Part shown: positions 26,201-35,159 of the stretch, in pieces | How positions within the stretch are numbered: the first letter of the stretch is position 1 | Layout of the letters: the number at the start of each line of letters is the position of its first letter | Source of the DNA: Candidatus Aminicenantota bacterium | Lineage (GTDB): Bacteria > Acidobacteriota > Aminicenantia > UBA2199 | NCBI GenBank assembly: GCA_018262835.1 | Contig: JADFDP010000011.1 | Location: forward strand, 1-47,636 | Direction: 5' to 3' | DNA length: 47,636 nucleotides | Made by a program: the position numbers and the translations under genes | The notes under the pieces: generated by a model | The model's database searches: none | What the model was told of the DNA's origin: nothing | What the model saw: the letters and a program-made list of their open reading frames with translations, nothing else

Positions 26201-29200
26201 CAAATTCGCGGCCCTTTTCCGTGAATACCTCGATTTTCTCTGGCGCAGCCGCCAGTTCGCCAGCGGTTTTGCGGTCATCAACCAGAGGCTGGAACAGGCC
26301 GACGAAAAGCAGCGCCTCCTGCTGCTGAACGAACTGGCCGACAAATATCTGGAAATTGAAGCGTACGCTGAGGCCAGAGAGGTTCTGGGCCGCCTGATCA
26401 AGATGCGCCCGGCCGATGAAGCCGTCCAGTTCAAGTACCTGCGGGCGCTGGAATCCGGCCGGGACGAAACCGAACTGCTCAAAGCGGTCCAGTCGTTTGC
26501 CGACGGCATCCGCGCCGGCCTGGAGAGTTCCGCGGTCAAGAACAGCAGGCTGTTCGCCCTGTATCACAAAACGGCCAAGATCCTGCTCGGCATGGGAAAA
26601 AACGAAAAGGGGGTCGACTACCTGATCGAAGCCGTCAACCGCGACCCCTTGAACATCGAGAACCTGAAATGGTCGTTCTTTGCCGCCCGGTCCCTTAAGC
26701 TGGACGACCGTTTTCGCGATTATTACCTGCGCCTGGCCGACAAATCGACCAGCGACTACCGCTGGCCGGTCGTGCTGGCGCGCCTGCACCGCTGGCAGGG
26801 AGACGACGAAAAGGCGCTGGCGGCCATGCGCCAGGCCCTGAAGATCGAGCCGCACCAGGAATTCCTCTATGGCGAGATATTCCGCATCGCGGCCGGGCTC
26901 AAGCGTCACGATCAAGCCCTGGACATCCTGAAGAAACAATTGGCCATCACCGACAACAAGCGCGACGTGCTGCTGGCTTTGGCCGAGGAACTTTCCCTGC
27001 TCGGCCGCGACCAGGAGCTGGGCGAGATGATCGCGCGGCTGATCAAGGTTTCGCCCTATGATTCGACATACGCCGCGGTCCTGGACCTGCTGCTCAAGCA
27101 AAAGAAGGCCCTCCAGGCATTGCCCCTGGCCGGCCAGTTCTATGACGGCATGCTGAACAAGATCGGCCGCGACTACCTGGAACCCGACCTGCTTTCGGGC
27201 ATCGCCCGGACCTTTTTCGCCAACCACCAGCCGCTGGCCGTCTTTGAAAAATTCAAGTCGCTGCGCCAGCAGCTGAAAAACATGAAAGGAAGCCAGGGCG
27301 GCGCGATTATCGCAGCCAACTTTGAGCGGGTGGTGGATTTCCTCAAGTTTCGCTGGAGCGAAAACATGCTGCGGGAGGCCGATACGGCGGACATCGGTGT
27401 TTTTCGCGAAGCGGTCAAAAACGACCTCCTGGCCCTGAGCAACCTGGAATTCACCGAGGATATGCTGAAAGGACTGAATTTCAACCTGGAGGTCATGCTG
27501 GTCAAAACCTATTATCTCAACTATTATTTGAACGATCTGCCCCGTTCACTTGGCCAGGTCAATGAATATGTGGATTTTTTCAGGAAATGGCATCTGGGCC
27601 GGGGCGATTTCGAGTTCTACCGCGATCACATGGTCAATTACCCGCACTTCAAGCTGCGCGCCCCCAGGGAATTTTACCAGACCGCCATCCTGGCCTTGAA
27701 ACTTTCCGGCAATCGTGAACTCTATTTTGAATACCTGAAGCATTACGTCAACGCGTTTGTACTGACCCTCAAGGTCTCGGCTGAAAACAGCGCTTTCGCC
27801 GCCGAAGACACCTACCTCGCCGATTTGCTGGCCTACCTGGCCGAAAACAGGCTGAACACCGAGGTCCAGGAGCTGTGCCAAAAGCCGTTCTATTTCCGCG
27901 GCCAACTGCTCAACGAACTGCTCCGCCGCGGCCTGTTCGAGCCGGCCCGCCAGGCCGTGCGCCTGGCCTTTTCCGACAAGCCCCCCATCTGGCGCCAAAG
28001 CAAACTGTTTTTGATCGGGCTGTACCAGAAACAGCCCGACGAAACCCTGCGCCGTGAGATCCTCAACGACCGCAGCGTCGGCGAACTGCTGCAGTCCCCG
28101 GGTTCGGATCTGGAGGAAGCCGACCGGCTCAAGCTGGCTTTCACCTACTTCCGTTTCAGCCGCGACGGCCGCTTCATGTATTCCCTGACCGAAAAGTCAC
28201 CATTGACGGCGGCGGCCTACGAAAAGACCGCCGACCAGTTGCGCGAAAACAGCGAGTTCCAAAAAGCCGAGATCTACTACCAAAACGCCCTGGCCCTGGA
28301 GAAGAGCAACGCCGTTCTGGCCAAGCTGGCGCGCCTGCAGTTTGCCGGCGGCCGCAGGGACGAAGCCGAGCGGACCGCAAACCGCATGGCGCTGGTCGCT
28401 TACGCCGACTGCAAGACGTACCTGGAGCTTTGGCGGGACTGGGGCACCTTGGACCGCGCATGGCCGGTGCTGAAAAAATACCTGTTGAAAGGGGAAAACC
28501 AGAAGCGCGGCGACTATTTCGCGCTGTTGCAGTTCATCTATGAAGCCGATCGGTCCGGTGCCATGGAAATTCTGTCCGGCATCGCCGCCGCATCGGACCC
28601 GATCCTGGACCGCCTGCTCTCTGAAAGCTGGGTCGATGAAAAAGAAGGCCTCTACTCCCTGGCTGAGAGCCGTCTGGGCCGCTTCGGCCTGAAAAGGCGC
28701 CAGGAGATCCTGAGCGGCATGTGCTCCCACTACCTGGCCAAAAATCAATTGGCAAAAGCTGAGGTCCTGCTCCACCAAGCCCTGGCCCTGGAAAAATCGC
28801 CGGACGAAAACCTTTGGCGCCTGAAGCTCGCCTTGATCCTGAAAAAAAACAGCGCTCCGGAACTGACGGCATTCGCCGCGGAAATTCTTGACAAGTTCAG
28901 CGAAGGGAATTTCAATGAGAGCCTGGTTGACCTGTTCAAAGCCCATGGCCGGGAGAACGATTACTTCAACCTGCAAGTAAAAACATACGCCCGGCGGGTC
29001 GCCGCCGACGCCCCCGACAAGGACCTCAATTACAAGCAGTGGATCTTTTTCCTGCTGAAGAGCGGCGGCGCAGGCAAAGCCCTGGAAGCGTACAATGATC
29101 TGAGCGCCGAGTTCGGCTACAACAACGCGCTCATGCTGGAAGCCATCGAGATCTTTCTCAGGGGCGACCCCCAGCCCGACGCGGCATTTTTCGCCAACGA

Positions 29201-29966
29201 GCTGAAGCTGCTGGCCAACAGCCTCAACCGCTCCGGCATTGCCTACCTGCAGGCCTTGCTGGGCATCCGCTCCGGCAACCGTTCCGACGTCGTGCTGCGG
29301 GCGCTGCTGGGCGTGGCCACGGACCAAGCCGAACCGGCGCTCGCCGAAAAAGCCCAGGGACTGCTGGCCAAGTATTTCGCCGACCGCGAAGCCTCCCTGA
29401 GCCAGGAAAAGCGCCGGCATGCCGGCATGTACGCGCTGCTGTTCCGCTTGAAGCAGCGCCGGAACGATGCGGCCGGGGTTCGCGGCCTGTTCCGCGAATA
29501 CGTCGCGGCCGGCTTCGTCCAGCCTCCGCCGCCTGAGATCATCGAAGTCCTGGAAGCGGACGAGATCCGCCTCTGGCCCGGGTTCGTACAGCCGGACGAG
29601 ATCACGGCCCGGCTCTTCTGTTGGTTCATGCAGCAGAAGCGGCCCGACCTGGCCGCGGCCGCCATCGACCGCTCCGCTTTGCAGATCGAAAGCTACTACT
29701 ACTCGGATTACGACCTCGGGGAATACGCCGGACGGCTGGACGAGCTGAAAATGACGGCGGCGGCCTTGGAGAATTTCCTCAGGCAATACTTTGCCTTTCT
29801 GGAAAGCCGGAACGACGCCGATGCCGGCCGCGAGCTGGTGCGCGTCATGAAAAAGCGAAAATTGAAAAACCTTGCCGATTATGAAAAGCGGCTGGCCCGC
29901 TTCCCGGCCCGCCCGGCCAAGACATTCATCAGCGAGGACCTGGCCAATGCCGGAGGTGAATCATGA
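23232..29966 (+). CDS. Giant exported tetratricopeptide-repeat protein (2244 aa)
   Basis: Start ATG 23232 overlaps the previous stop (ATGA). Signal peptide MKRILFLILLGLEFLAPAQG; many TPR-like helical pairs (e.g. NYYSRLAGLYENQGQKQQAEAVYKDALTRF). The track's 22881 start is upstream read-through. Confidence 0.85.
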   Translation: MKRILFLILLGLEFLAPAQGDNLDSLYFRPVTIDGQEMAFPYPGMQVMENLRNFLSAGFNRDVYQDYIRLRAIRSGSEAVRSDLQQLLEKSGTDEKALRFAIDLMLSYRQIPEFIAYYQLLFRKIPACLPEYETMINVLKNHSWPAAELQKEIAAFYEMAGNNYVLKLRATEMFFANSSPGLGWQHLEKMAAAYPERLGEIFRSSKETLQKYCSADEITGFWLPRLDPFRHTRALADVFAYMQTEHRLEGFLEKTAGRPDRKALLMIQAHISGQSERIDDLLEGLQGEKDKKSWALLLDALNQPRRSLVLYLRALNDRPEAEVIAAIVDLLARGEYLRQRHEVSNLKIIFSFDANISFLNGLISLVANSNPLAPAASSLESQYHLLLNYSYIDRLLALLQEKFPTYPGMNDLKLKLASRYHSQHQNKIALQLLDALPGNRPEVLKMKLQCYESLKMVGPQEALLRKLLAVDRGNALYWLSRTADFLKNHGGFLPLLALFKEQIAAHPADKGIYLKYISYLEDSRELAELEQAYRLTARQFSDASFYHHLARFFLQHKKWLQFQELCLQLADTLEKEEWNDFGSAFLTGAAINFKNMESEFLLGVYRRSLKRFPTDTLLAGRLLQLLEKDPLKHEGELKKLYLKYFLLDAGIRQKMFAYFNRIGYSQALSESAAGGDEFFKNCYLSFYHFDRTDYRRSLGYLDIIKEGCFANEGVWRTLAQLNASFSGSAPSFLSGLTAAFSQLRQIAPLNSTYYEEPGNHLAYAGDYAAAEKLWERLLEMEPGSVSGYSKLAFLHKSFFQIDKALAVVERGEKALGPQQDLLLLKALFLEEKKEWRRSLLAFFDCIATLEPYAESEYNIRNHLRKLAQNHGPLFESTLAEYGRGQRPESLALFMFRFYADEGRLDRARRFLLDTLPAMTDINALETIQQEMENRESEGETSQAVMKRLLAIDPLFLNYYSRLAGLYENQGQKQQAEAVYKDALTRFRGTYKFAALFREYLDFLWRSRQFASGFAVINQRLEQADEKQRLLLLNELADKYLEIEAYAEAREVLGRLIKMRPADEAVQFKYLRALESGRDETELLKAVQSFADGIRAGLESSAVKNSRLFALYHKTAKILLGMGKNEKGVDYLIEAVNRDPLNIENLKWSFFAARSLKLDDRFRDYYLRLADKSTSDYRWPVVLARLHRWQGDDEKALAAMRQALKIEPHQEFLYGEIFRIAAGLKRHDQALDILKKQLAITDNKRDVLLALAEELSLLGRDQELGEMIARLIKVSPYDSTYAAVLDLLLKQKKALQALPLAGQFYDGMLNKIGRDYLEPDLLSGIARTFFANHQPLAVFEKFKSLRQQLKNMKGSQGGAIIAANFERVVDFLKFRWSENMLREADTADIGVFREAVKNDLLALSNLEFTEDMLKGLNFNLEVMLVKTYYLNYYLNDLPRSLGQVNEYVDFFRKWHLGRGDFEFYRDHMVNYPHFKLRAPREFYQTAILALKLSGNRELYFEYLKHYVNAFVLTLKVSAENSAFAAEDTYLADLLAYLAENRLNTEVQELCQKPFYFRGQLLNELLRRGLFEPARQAVRLAFSDKPPIWRQSKLFLIGLYQKQPDETLRREILNDRSVGELLQSPGSDLEEADRLKLAFTYFRFSRDGRFMYSLTEKSPLTAAAYEKTADQLRENSEFQKAEIYYQNALALEKSNAVLAKLARLQFAGGRRDEAERTANRMALVAYADCKTYLELWRDWGTLDRAWPVLKKYLLKGENQKRGDYFALLQFIYEADRSGAMEILSGIAAASDPILDRLLSESWVDEKEGLYSLAESRLGRFGLKRRQEILSGMCSHYLAKNQLAKAEVLLHQALALEKSPDENLWRLKLALILKKNSAPELTAFAAEILDKFSEGNFNESLVDLFKAHGRENDYFNLQVKTYARRVAADAPDKDLNYKQWIFFLLKSGGAGKALEAYNDLSAEFGYNNALMLEAIEIFLRGDPQPDAAFFANELKLLANSLNRSGIAYLQALLGIRSGNRSDVVLRALLGVATDQAEPALAEKAQGLLAKYFADREASLSQEKRRHAGMYALLFRLKQRRNDAAGVRGLFREYVAAGFVQPPPPEIIEVLEADEIRLWPGFVQPDEITARLFCWFMQQKRPDLAAAAIDRSALQIESYYYSDYDLGEYAGRLDELKMTAAALENFLRQYFAFLESRNDADAGRELVRVMKKRKLKNLADYEKRLARFPARPAKTFISEDLANAGGES

Positions 29967-31330
29967 AAAAAGTCCTGTGGCTTTTGCTGGGGGGACTGGC
30001 TGCGCTGCTGAAAGCCGAAGAACCGCTGCTGACCGTGCAGATGAACCACGCGGCCGGGCTGCTGGGAGATTTCCAACAGTCGCTGTACCGCGATTTCGTC
30101 GCCTCCAAGGCCGAGGAGACCTTCAGCCGCAGCAAACTATACCTGAAATTCACCGAGGCGGCGGCCGTTTACCGGGGGCTCTCCTCCACCGTATTCCGCC
30201 TGGACCAGTTGCGCAAGCTGGCCAGGCAGAGGGCGCTCCTCCATTTGTACAACGTGCGCGAATTGCAGTTCTTCGCCGCCCTGGAGATGGAGGAAAAGGA
30301 TTATCAGTTGAGCCGTTTTTACCTGGATCGCTCCAAATTCAAGACCTTTTCCTACGCCGGCCTCGATTATTTCCTGCGAACCGACAACGAAGGCAAAAAA
30401 TACTTCTGCTTTTACTTTGCCAACCGGCTGCTGCTGTTGTCCAACTCGCCCCGGGCCATGGAAAGCCAGCTGGAAAAGATCAAGGCGGGCGGGAAAATAT
30501 TCTGCAGCGACAGCGAAATTTTGGCCGAGAAAACATTTGACCTGTTCATGCGTTTCACCCCCGCCATCCTCGATTCGCCCTATTTCCAGTCTTATTGGTA
30601 TCATCCCGACATCCTGCGTCTGAAAAAGGAGTGGCAGTCGGTCGATGTTTTCCTGACGGCGGCGCCGAAAAAGATCAGCGAGATCCGTTATTACCGGCTG
30701 AAAAAAATCCCGGAGAAAATACTTTCCCTGGGCGGGGAGTCGATCCCCGAGGGCGACCTGATCCTGATGAGCTCCGATCCCGGCGAGATCGACCTGCTGC
30801 TGCGCGACTTCGTCGCTGCCGACAGGCCGGCCGGGCTGAATCGCCCCCAAAAATTGCTGCTGGTCAAAAAGCTGGACATGGACGCGCGCCTGGTGCTGCA
30901 CAACCGTCACTGGCTGAAACTCGCCTGTGCGGGTGCGGATGAGGCCAAGCGCTGGCGCGAAGCCCTGGCCGGGCGCCTGGAATTGACCTCCCGCTACCTG
31001 GAGCAGGTGGAAATCACGCATAACGGCAACGACGTCATCCTGCGCTCAACGGAAAATCCGGTCTATCACGTCAAGCCCCTGGCGGAAAACACCATCGCCT
31101 ATGGTTTTTTGAAACTGGACAAGATCATCGCCAATTCCTTGAGCGAAATTTCCGCCGCCCAGGCCAGCCCCGAATTTTATCTCGACGACCGGGGAATATT
31201 CAACAACCTGCTCAAGCCGCTGCTGGATATATTGCGCCGCGTGGCCAGCATCGAAAAATACTCGTTTTGCGACAAGCAGCTGCTCAAGCAAACGGTGATC
31301 TACCAGTTGAAAGGCCCCGGCGGCGGATGA
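29963..31330 (+). CDS. Exported protein of unknown function
   Basis: Signal peptide MKKVLWLLLGGLAALLKA; 455 aa; ATGA overlaps with both neighbours. Confidence 0.7.
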   Translation: MKKVLWLLLGGLAALLKAEEPLLTVQMNHAAGLLGDFQQSLYRDFVASKAEETFSRSKLYLKFTEAAAVYRGLSSTVFRLDQLRKLARQRALLHLYNVRELQFFAALEMEEKDYQLSRFYLDRSKFKTFSYAGLDYFLRTDNEGKKYFCFYFANRLLLLSNSPRAMESQLEKIKAGGKIFCSDSEILAEKTFDLFMRFTPAILDSPYFQSYWYHPDILRLKKEWQSVDVFLTAAPKKISEIRYYRLKKIPEKILSLGGESIPEGDLILMSSDPGEIDLLLRDFVAADRPAGLNRPQKLLLVKKLDMDARLVLHNRHWLKLACAGADEAKRWREALAGRLELTSRYLEQVEITHNGNDVILRSTENPVYHVKPLAENTIAYGFLKLDKIIANSLSEISAAQASPEFYLDDRGIFNNLLKPLLDILRRVASIEKYSFCDKQLLKQTVIYQLKGPGGG

Positions 31331-32178
31331 AGCGCCTGCTACCGCTGCTGCTGGCCGGTTCCCTGTCCGCCCAGAGCCTGCAGCTGGTCGTGAACCTGCG
31401 GAGCGGCGCCATCGTGTTCCAGGAAGACTGTGGACAACTCCTTGACCGCTCCATTCCAGCCGGATCGCTGTTCAAGATTTTTCTGGCCTATGCCGCCCTG
31501 GCGGAGGGAAGCGATCCGGCCCGAACTGTTTTTTGCCCGCCATCCTCACCCACCCTGCCGGTGCGCGACAACTGCTGGTTTCGCGCCGGTCACCGCAACC
31601 AGGATCTGGTCCAGGCCCTGGCCAATTCCTGCGACCGCTATTTTATGACCTTGGCCGAGCGCGTCCCCATCGACGCGTTCGTAGCTTTCCTGGACTCCCT
31701 GGACCTGGTAGTGCAGATCCCGGATACCGATCACAACCATGAATACACCGCCGGGGAGAGCATGGTCGGCCTGAATCCGCACTGGCGCTTTCCGCCCTTA
31801 AAATTGCTGGCGGCAGTGGCCTGGCTGGTTTATGGCCGCTGCGTTCCAGGCGGGAATTCCCTGCCGATCCTGGAGGAGAAATTCCGCGCCCCGCTCCGCC
31901 GGGGCTTGCGCGAAGCGGCCGTATACGGCACGGCTCAGGGATTTCAAGAGGGCATGGACTTCAAAGTTTCAGGAAAAACCGGCACATTTGTCCGCGTCAT
32001 TCCGCAACTGGAGCGCAGCAAGTTGTCGGGGATCTTCGTCGGTTTTTTCCCTGATCCCGAGCCCGAATACTGCGTTCTGGTTTTCAACGCCGCCGGCAAC
32101 GGCCGGGAACAGGCACGCGCCGCGGGAGTGCGGGTACGAAAACTACTGGCCGCGGGAAAGATCCATATTAGGCGTTGA
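31327..32178 (+). CDS. Small exported penicillin-binding-type transpeptidase
   Basis: Signal peptide MKRLLPLLLAGSLSAQ; SLFK (SxxK), NSCDRYF (SxN-position), KVSGKTGT (KTG). 283 aa. Confidence 0.75.
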   Translation: MKRLLPLLLAGSLSAQSLQLVVNLRSGAIVFQEDCGQLLDRSIPAGSLFKIFLAYAALAEGSDPARTVFCPPSSPTLPVRDNCWFRAGHRNQDLVQALANSCDRYFMTLAERVPIDAFVAFLDSLDLVVQIPDTDHNHEYTAGESMVGLNPHWRFPPLKLLAAVAWLVYGRCVPGGNSLPILEEKFRAPLRRGLREAAVYGTAQGFQEGMDFKVSGKTGTFVRVIPQLERSKLSGIFVGFFPDPEPEYCVLVFNAAGNGREQARAAGVRVRKLLAAGKIHIRR

Positions 32179-33235
32179 AACGGAAATGGACGATCTCCCC
32201 GTCCTGGACGACGTACTCCTTTCCCTCCAGGCGCAGCAGCCCCTTTTCCTTGGCTTTGGCAAAGCCGTCGCACTCGAGGAATTCCCGCCAGGGGATGACT
32301 TCGGCGCGGATGAACCCTTTCTGAATGTCGCTGTGGATCTTGCCGGAAGCGACAAAAGCGCTGGAGCCCTTTTCGATGGTCCAGGCCTTGGTCTCGTCCT
32401 TGCCCACGGTGAAAAAGGATATCAGGTTCATCAGGGCGTAGCTGGTCTTGATGAAATCATCGCGCAGGTAGCGGTAGTCGGCCAGGCCGTATTCCTGCTG
32501 GAACGGCGGCCTTTCCTCCGGAGCCAGTTCGAGCAGCTCCTGCTCGATCTTGCCGGCGAACAGCGCGATGCACTTTTTATGCTGCACCGGGGCGGCCAGA
32601 GCGGCGTAGGTCTTCATGGTGTTCTCATCGGCGTTGATCAGGTGGAGCAGGGGCTTGGCCGACAGGAACTTGAAACCGCGCACCAGCAGGTCCTCCTTTT
32701 CCGTGAAGGGGTATTCGCGCAACGGTTTTCCCGTTTCCAAAAAAACTTTCAGCTTCTGCAGCAGGTCGAATTCTTCCTGCAGTTCCTTGGACTTCATTTT
32801 CCGGATATCCACGGCCAGTTTTTCCAGCCTCTTTTCGACCGTCAGAAAATCGGTGGTTTTCAGCTCGTCCTCCATGGCGGCCATGTCGCGGGCCGGGTCG
32901 AGGCTCCCTTGGGCATGGACGATCTCGGCGTCATGGAAGGCCCGCACCAGATGCACCAGGCCGTCGGCCCGGCGCAGCAGGTCGATAAAGGTCGGGTTTT
33001 TCACTTCGCCGAGGGAGATGGCGCCGGCATCCAAAAATTCTATCTTGGCGTACACCGGCGGCGTGGCAAAAAAATCGGCCAGTTTCTTCAGCCGCGGATC
33101 GGGGACATCGACGATGGCCTTGTGAAACTCGTTGCTGGCCGTGGAAAACTTGGAGATCTTTTCCTTCTTCTCGGTGAGCAAGTTGAAGAGCAGGGTCTTG
33201 CCGGTCTTGGCATAGCCGAATATGGTAAGGATCAT
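32168..33235 (-). CDS. YchF/Obg-like ATPase family protein with divergent G domain
   Basis: P-loop GYAKTGKTLL; C-terminal TGS region SFFTVGKDETKAWTIEKGSSAFVASGKIHSDIQKGFIRAEVIPW...LEGKEYVVQDGEIVHFRFNA is YchF-like. Start at ATG 33235. Confidence 0.8.
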   Translation of the reverse strand: MILTIFGYAKTGKTLLFNLLTEKKEKISKFSTASNEFHKAIVDVPDPRLKKLADFFATPPVYAKIEFLDAGAISLGEVKNPTFIDLLRRADGLVHLVRAFHDAEIVHAQGSLDPARDMAAMEDELKTTDFLTVEKRLEKLAVDIRKMKSKELQEEFDLLQKLKVFLETGKPLREYPFTEKEDLLVRGFKFLSAKPLLHLINADENTMKTYAALAAPVQHKKCIALFAGKIEQELLELAPEERPPFQQEYGLADYRYLRDDFIKTSYALMNLISFFTVGKDETKAWTIEKGSSAFVASGKIHSDIQKGFIRAEVIPWREFLECDGFAKAKEKGLLRLEGKEYVVQDGEIVHFRFNA

Positions 33236-33370
33236 GGTTCGATTATATCGTAGAAAGCCGCCGCGGTAAAGATTGAAATCGGTTTGCGGCAGACGGTTGA
33301 CGGCGTGCAACTTATGATATAGGGTAATGCGTCTAAGCAGAAGGAATACAATATAGGTCCAGCCGCAAAA

Positions 33371-34162
33371 ATGAAGAAGTTTTGCTATTTCCTGTCCATC
33401 GCCGGCCACGCTCTCTTGATCATCATCGCCCTGAACGCCGACTTCCCGATAGTCTTTATGCCTCAACAGGAAAGGGTGATCGCCATCGAGGTATCGTCCC
33501 CGCCGCCGCGGTTTTTCGCCCCCAGCCCTTTGACAGAACCGTTGGGCATCGGTCGGGCCCAAGCCGTGATGCCGGGCGGCGCTGGCGGGGAAAATATCGC
33601 GGCAACCCCGGCGAACGGGACCGGTGGAACGGCCGGCAAAGGCGACTACGGTTCCCCATTCATGGCTCCAGTCAAATTCAGCTTGAAGGAACCGCTCGCG
33701 GGAATGTTCTCCTTATCGCCGACAAGCAAAGGACCGGGGCTGCCCGCTGGCCTTGCCGGGCCGGGCGGATCATCGCGCATGGGGAAATATTCGGCCTCCG
33801 CCTTCAACCCGGGAACCATGGCGGGCGGAGCCGCCATTCCAGGCGGCGTCACGCTCGTTCCGTTCAACATCAGGGAGAAAGCGGTCGCTGCCTGGACGGA
33901 AGCCGTACTGGCCCGGATCGAGCGCAACTGGATCATCCCGGTTTCAGCCCGCCTGGCCTTTTCCGGCCAGGTGCAGATCACCCTGACCATCGAAAAAAAC
34001 GGCACCCAGCGGGCGCTGGTCATGGATGATTCTTCGCTGCCGGAAGCCATCGCCCAATCGGCGCGGCAAGCCGTCAATGCCAGCCTGCCGCTGCCACCGC
34101 TGCCGGCAAATATTGCCGGGACAATCTTCGCCTTCACTTTTATTTTCGACTACAATGGCTGA
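33371..34162 (+). CDS. TonB-like energy transducer
   Basis: N-terminal TM, Pro/Gly-rich linker, C-terminal ARIERNWIIPVSARLAFSGQVQITLTIEKNGTQRALVMDDSSLPEAIAQSARQAV. Confidence 0.7.
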   Translation: MKKFCYFLSIAGHALLIIIALNADFPIVFMPQQERVIAIEVSSPPPRFFAPSPLTEPLGIGRAQAVMPGGAGGENIAATPANGTGGTAGKGDYGSPFMAPVKFSLKEPLAGMFSLSPTSKGPGLPAGLAGPGGSSRMGKYSASAFNPGTMAGGAAIPGGVTLVPFNIREKAVAAWTEAVLARIERNWIIPVSARLAFSGQVQITLTIEKNGTQRALVMDDSSLPEAIAQSARQAVNASLPLPPLPANIAGTIFAFTFIFDYNG

Positions 34163-34886
34163 ATGGCTGCTGGCGCTCCTCTTGCTCCAATCCCCGGCCA
34201 CCATCCCAGGCTCAGTCGAGATTTCCATGCCACCCATTGGGGCCGTTGACCTGAACGCCGGCATGCTGCTCAAAAGACCCGATCTGGCGGCAGCCGATAC
34301 CATTGTCTTGCGGGTGGAAGCGAACCGGGAAGCCTACTACAAATTGAGCGAGGGTGGCGAAGTTCTGGCAGCCGGTCAGCTGCTCCGGGGGGACAATTCC
34401 CTGCTGTTCGTCCGGCCGGGGCTGCTCACAAGAAGCCAGTCGCTGTTTTTTTTGCTAGACCTGCTGGAAAACGGCGCGCATTGGCAAAAAAAAATCAACA
34501 TCGCCGTTACGGTCGATGCGCAAGCGGAAATGGAACGGAAGGAAAAACCGGGGCTCTCCGGATCCTTCACGCTGGGGATGTACCATGCCGGCCGCCTGAT
34601 CGGCTTCAGGAAAAAAAGCATGCTCGATCTCCTGAACCTGAAGACAGGCCTGGTGATCCCGGTGGAAGATCCCGGGCTGAGCGGTTCCGCCAGCCGCAAC
34701 CGGGCTGCCAGCCAGTCGGTTTCCCTGCTGGGGCTGGGCATGGCGCTGGCCAAGCACCTGGCAGCCAAAAAGGCGCGCGCCAGGATGGAAGCGCAGGCGA
34801 TCGAGAAGCAGAAGAAAAGGCTGGCCCTGAGCATTCACCGTGACAGACAGGAGATCCGGATCGTGATCGAGTTGCGGGTGGAATGA
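34155..34886 (+). CDS. Exported protein of unknown function
   Basis: MAEWLLALLLLQSPATIPGSVEISMPPIGAVDLN...; starts 8 nt inside the TonB-like gene. Confidence 0.6.
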   Translation: MAEWLLALLLLQSPATIPGSVEISMPPIGAVDLNAGMLLKRPDLAAADTIVLRVEANREAYYKLSEGGEVLAAGQLLRGDNSLLFVRPGLLTRSQSLFFLLDLLENGAHWQKKINIAVTVDAQAEMERKEKPGLSGSFTLGMYHAGRLIGFRKKSMLDLLNLKTGLVIPVEDPGLSGSASRNRAASQSVSLLGLGMALAKHLAAKKARARMEAQAIEKQKKRLALSIHRDRQEIRIVIELRVE

Positions 34887-34902
34887 TAAGAAAAACCTGG
34901 GG

Positions 34903-34916
34903 TTCGGAGTTCGATG
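34903..34916 (+). repeat. Heptanucleotide repeat TTCGGAG TTCGATG
   Basis: Two TTCGNNG units, same family as 11289..11316. Confidence 0.65.
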
Positions 34917-34994
34917 TTCACAGGCGCTGAAACGAATTAACAAATCACCATGGGGTCGGTTTATCCGGATCTTGTTCCGGATCTTTTCTTGCAA

Positions 34995-35022
34995 CTTCGA
35001 ACCTCGAACATCGAACTTCGAA
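34995..35022 (-). repeat. Heptanucleotide tandem repeat (TTCGANG)x4
   Basis: Plus strand CTTCGAA CCTCGAA CATCGAA CTTCGAA. Confidence 0.9.
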
Positions 35023-35159
35023 CCTTACTTTTTTTTGTTCTACGGCCTGATCGAAAGAGACAGTTTGAAAACTCCCCGCTCTTCCAAAGGAAAGAAGCGG
35101 CGGGCAGGTGCTCCCCTTTCGCTTTTGACAAAAGGCGCAAAAATCAATATAGTTCAACA

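Noticed and set aside
25140-27227. Long antisense ORFs (e.g. 25140..27227, 28197..29786, 22917..24578, 36390..38090, 16493..17962)
   Set aside because: All lie opposite well-supported genes, show no domains and have compositions expected from the complementary strand.
34887-35159. c-di-GMP riboswitch before the GGDEF gene
   Set aside because: No GEMM-type conserved core visible; the interval is dominated by heptamer repeats.
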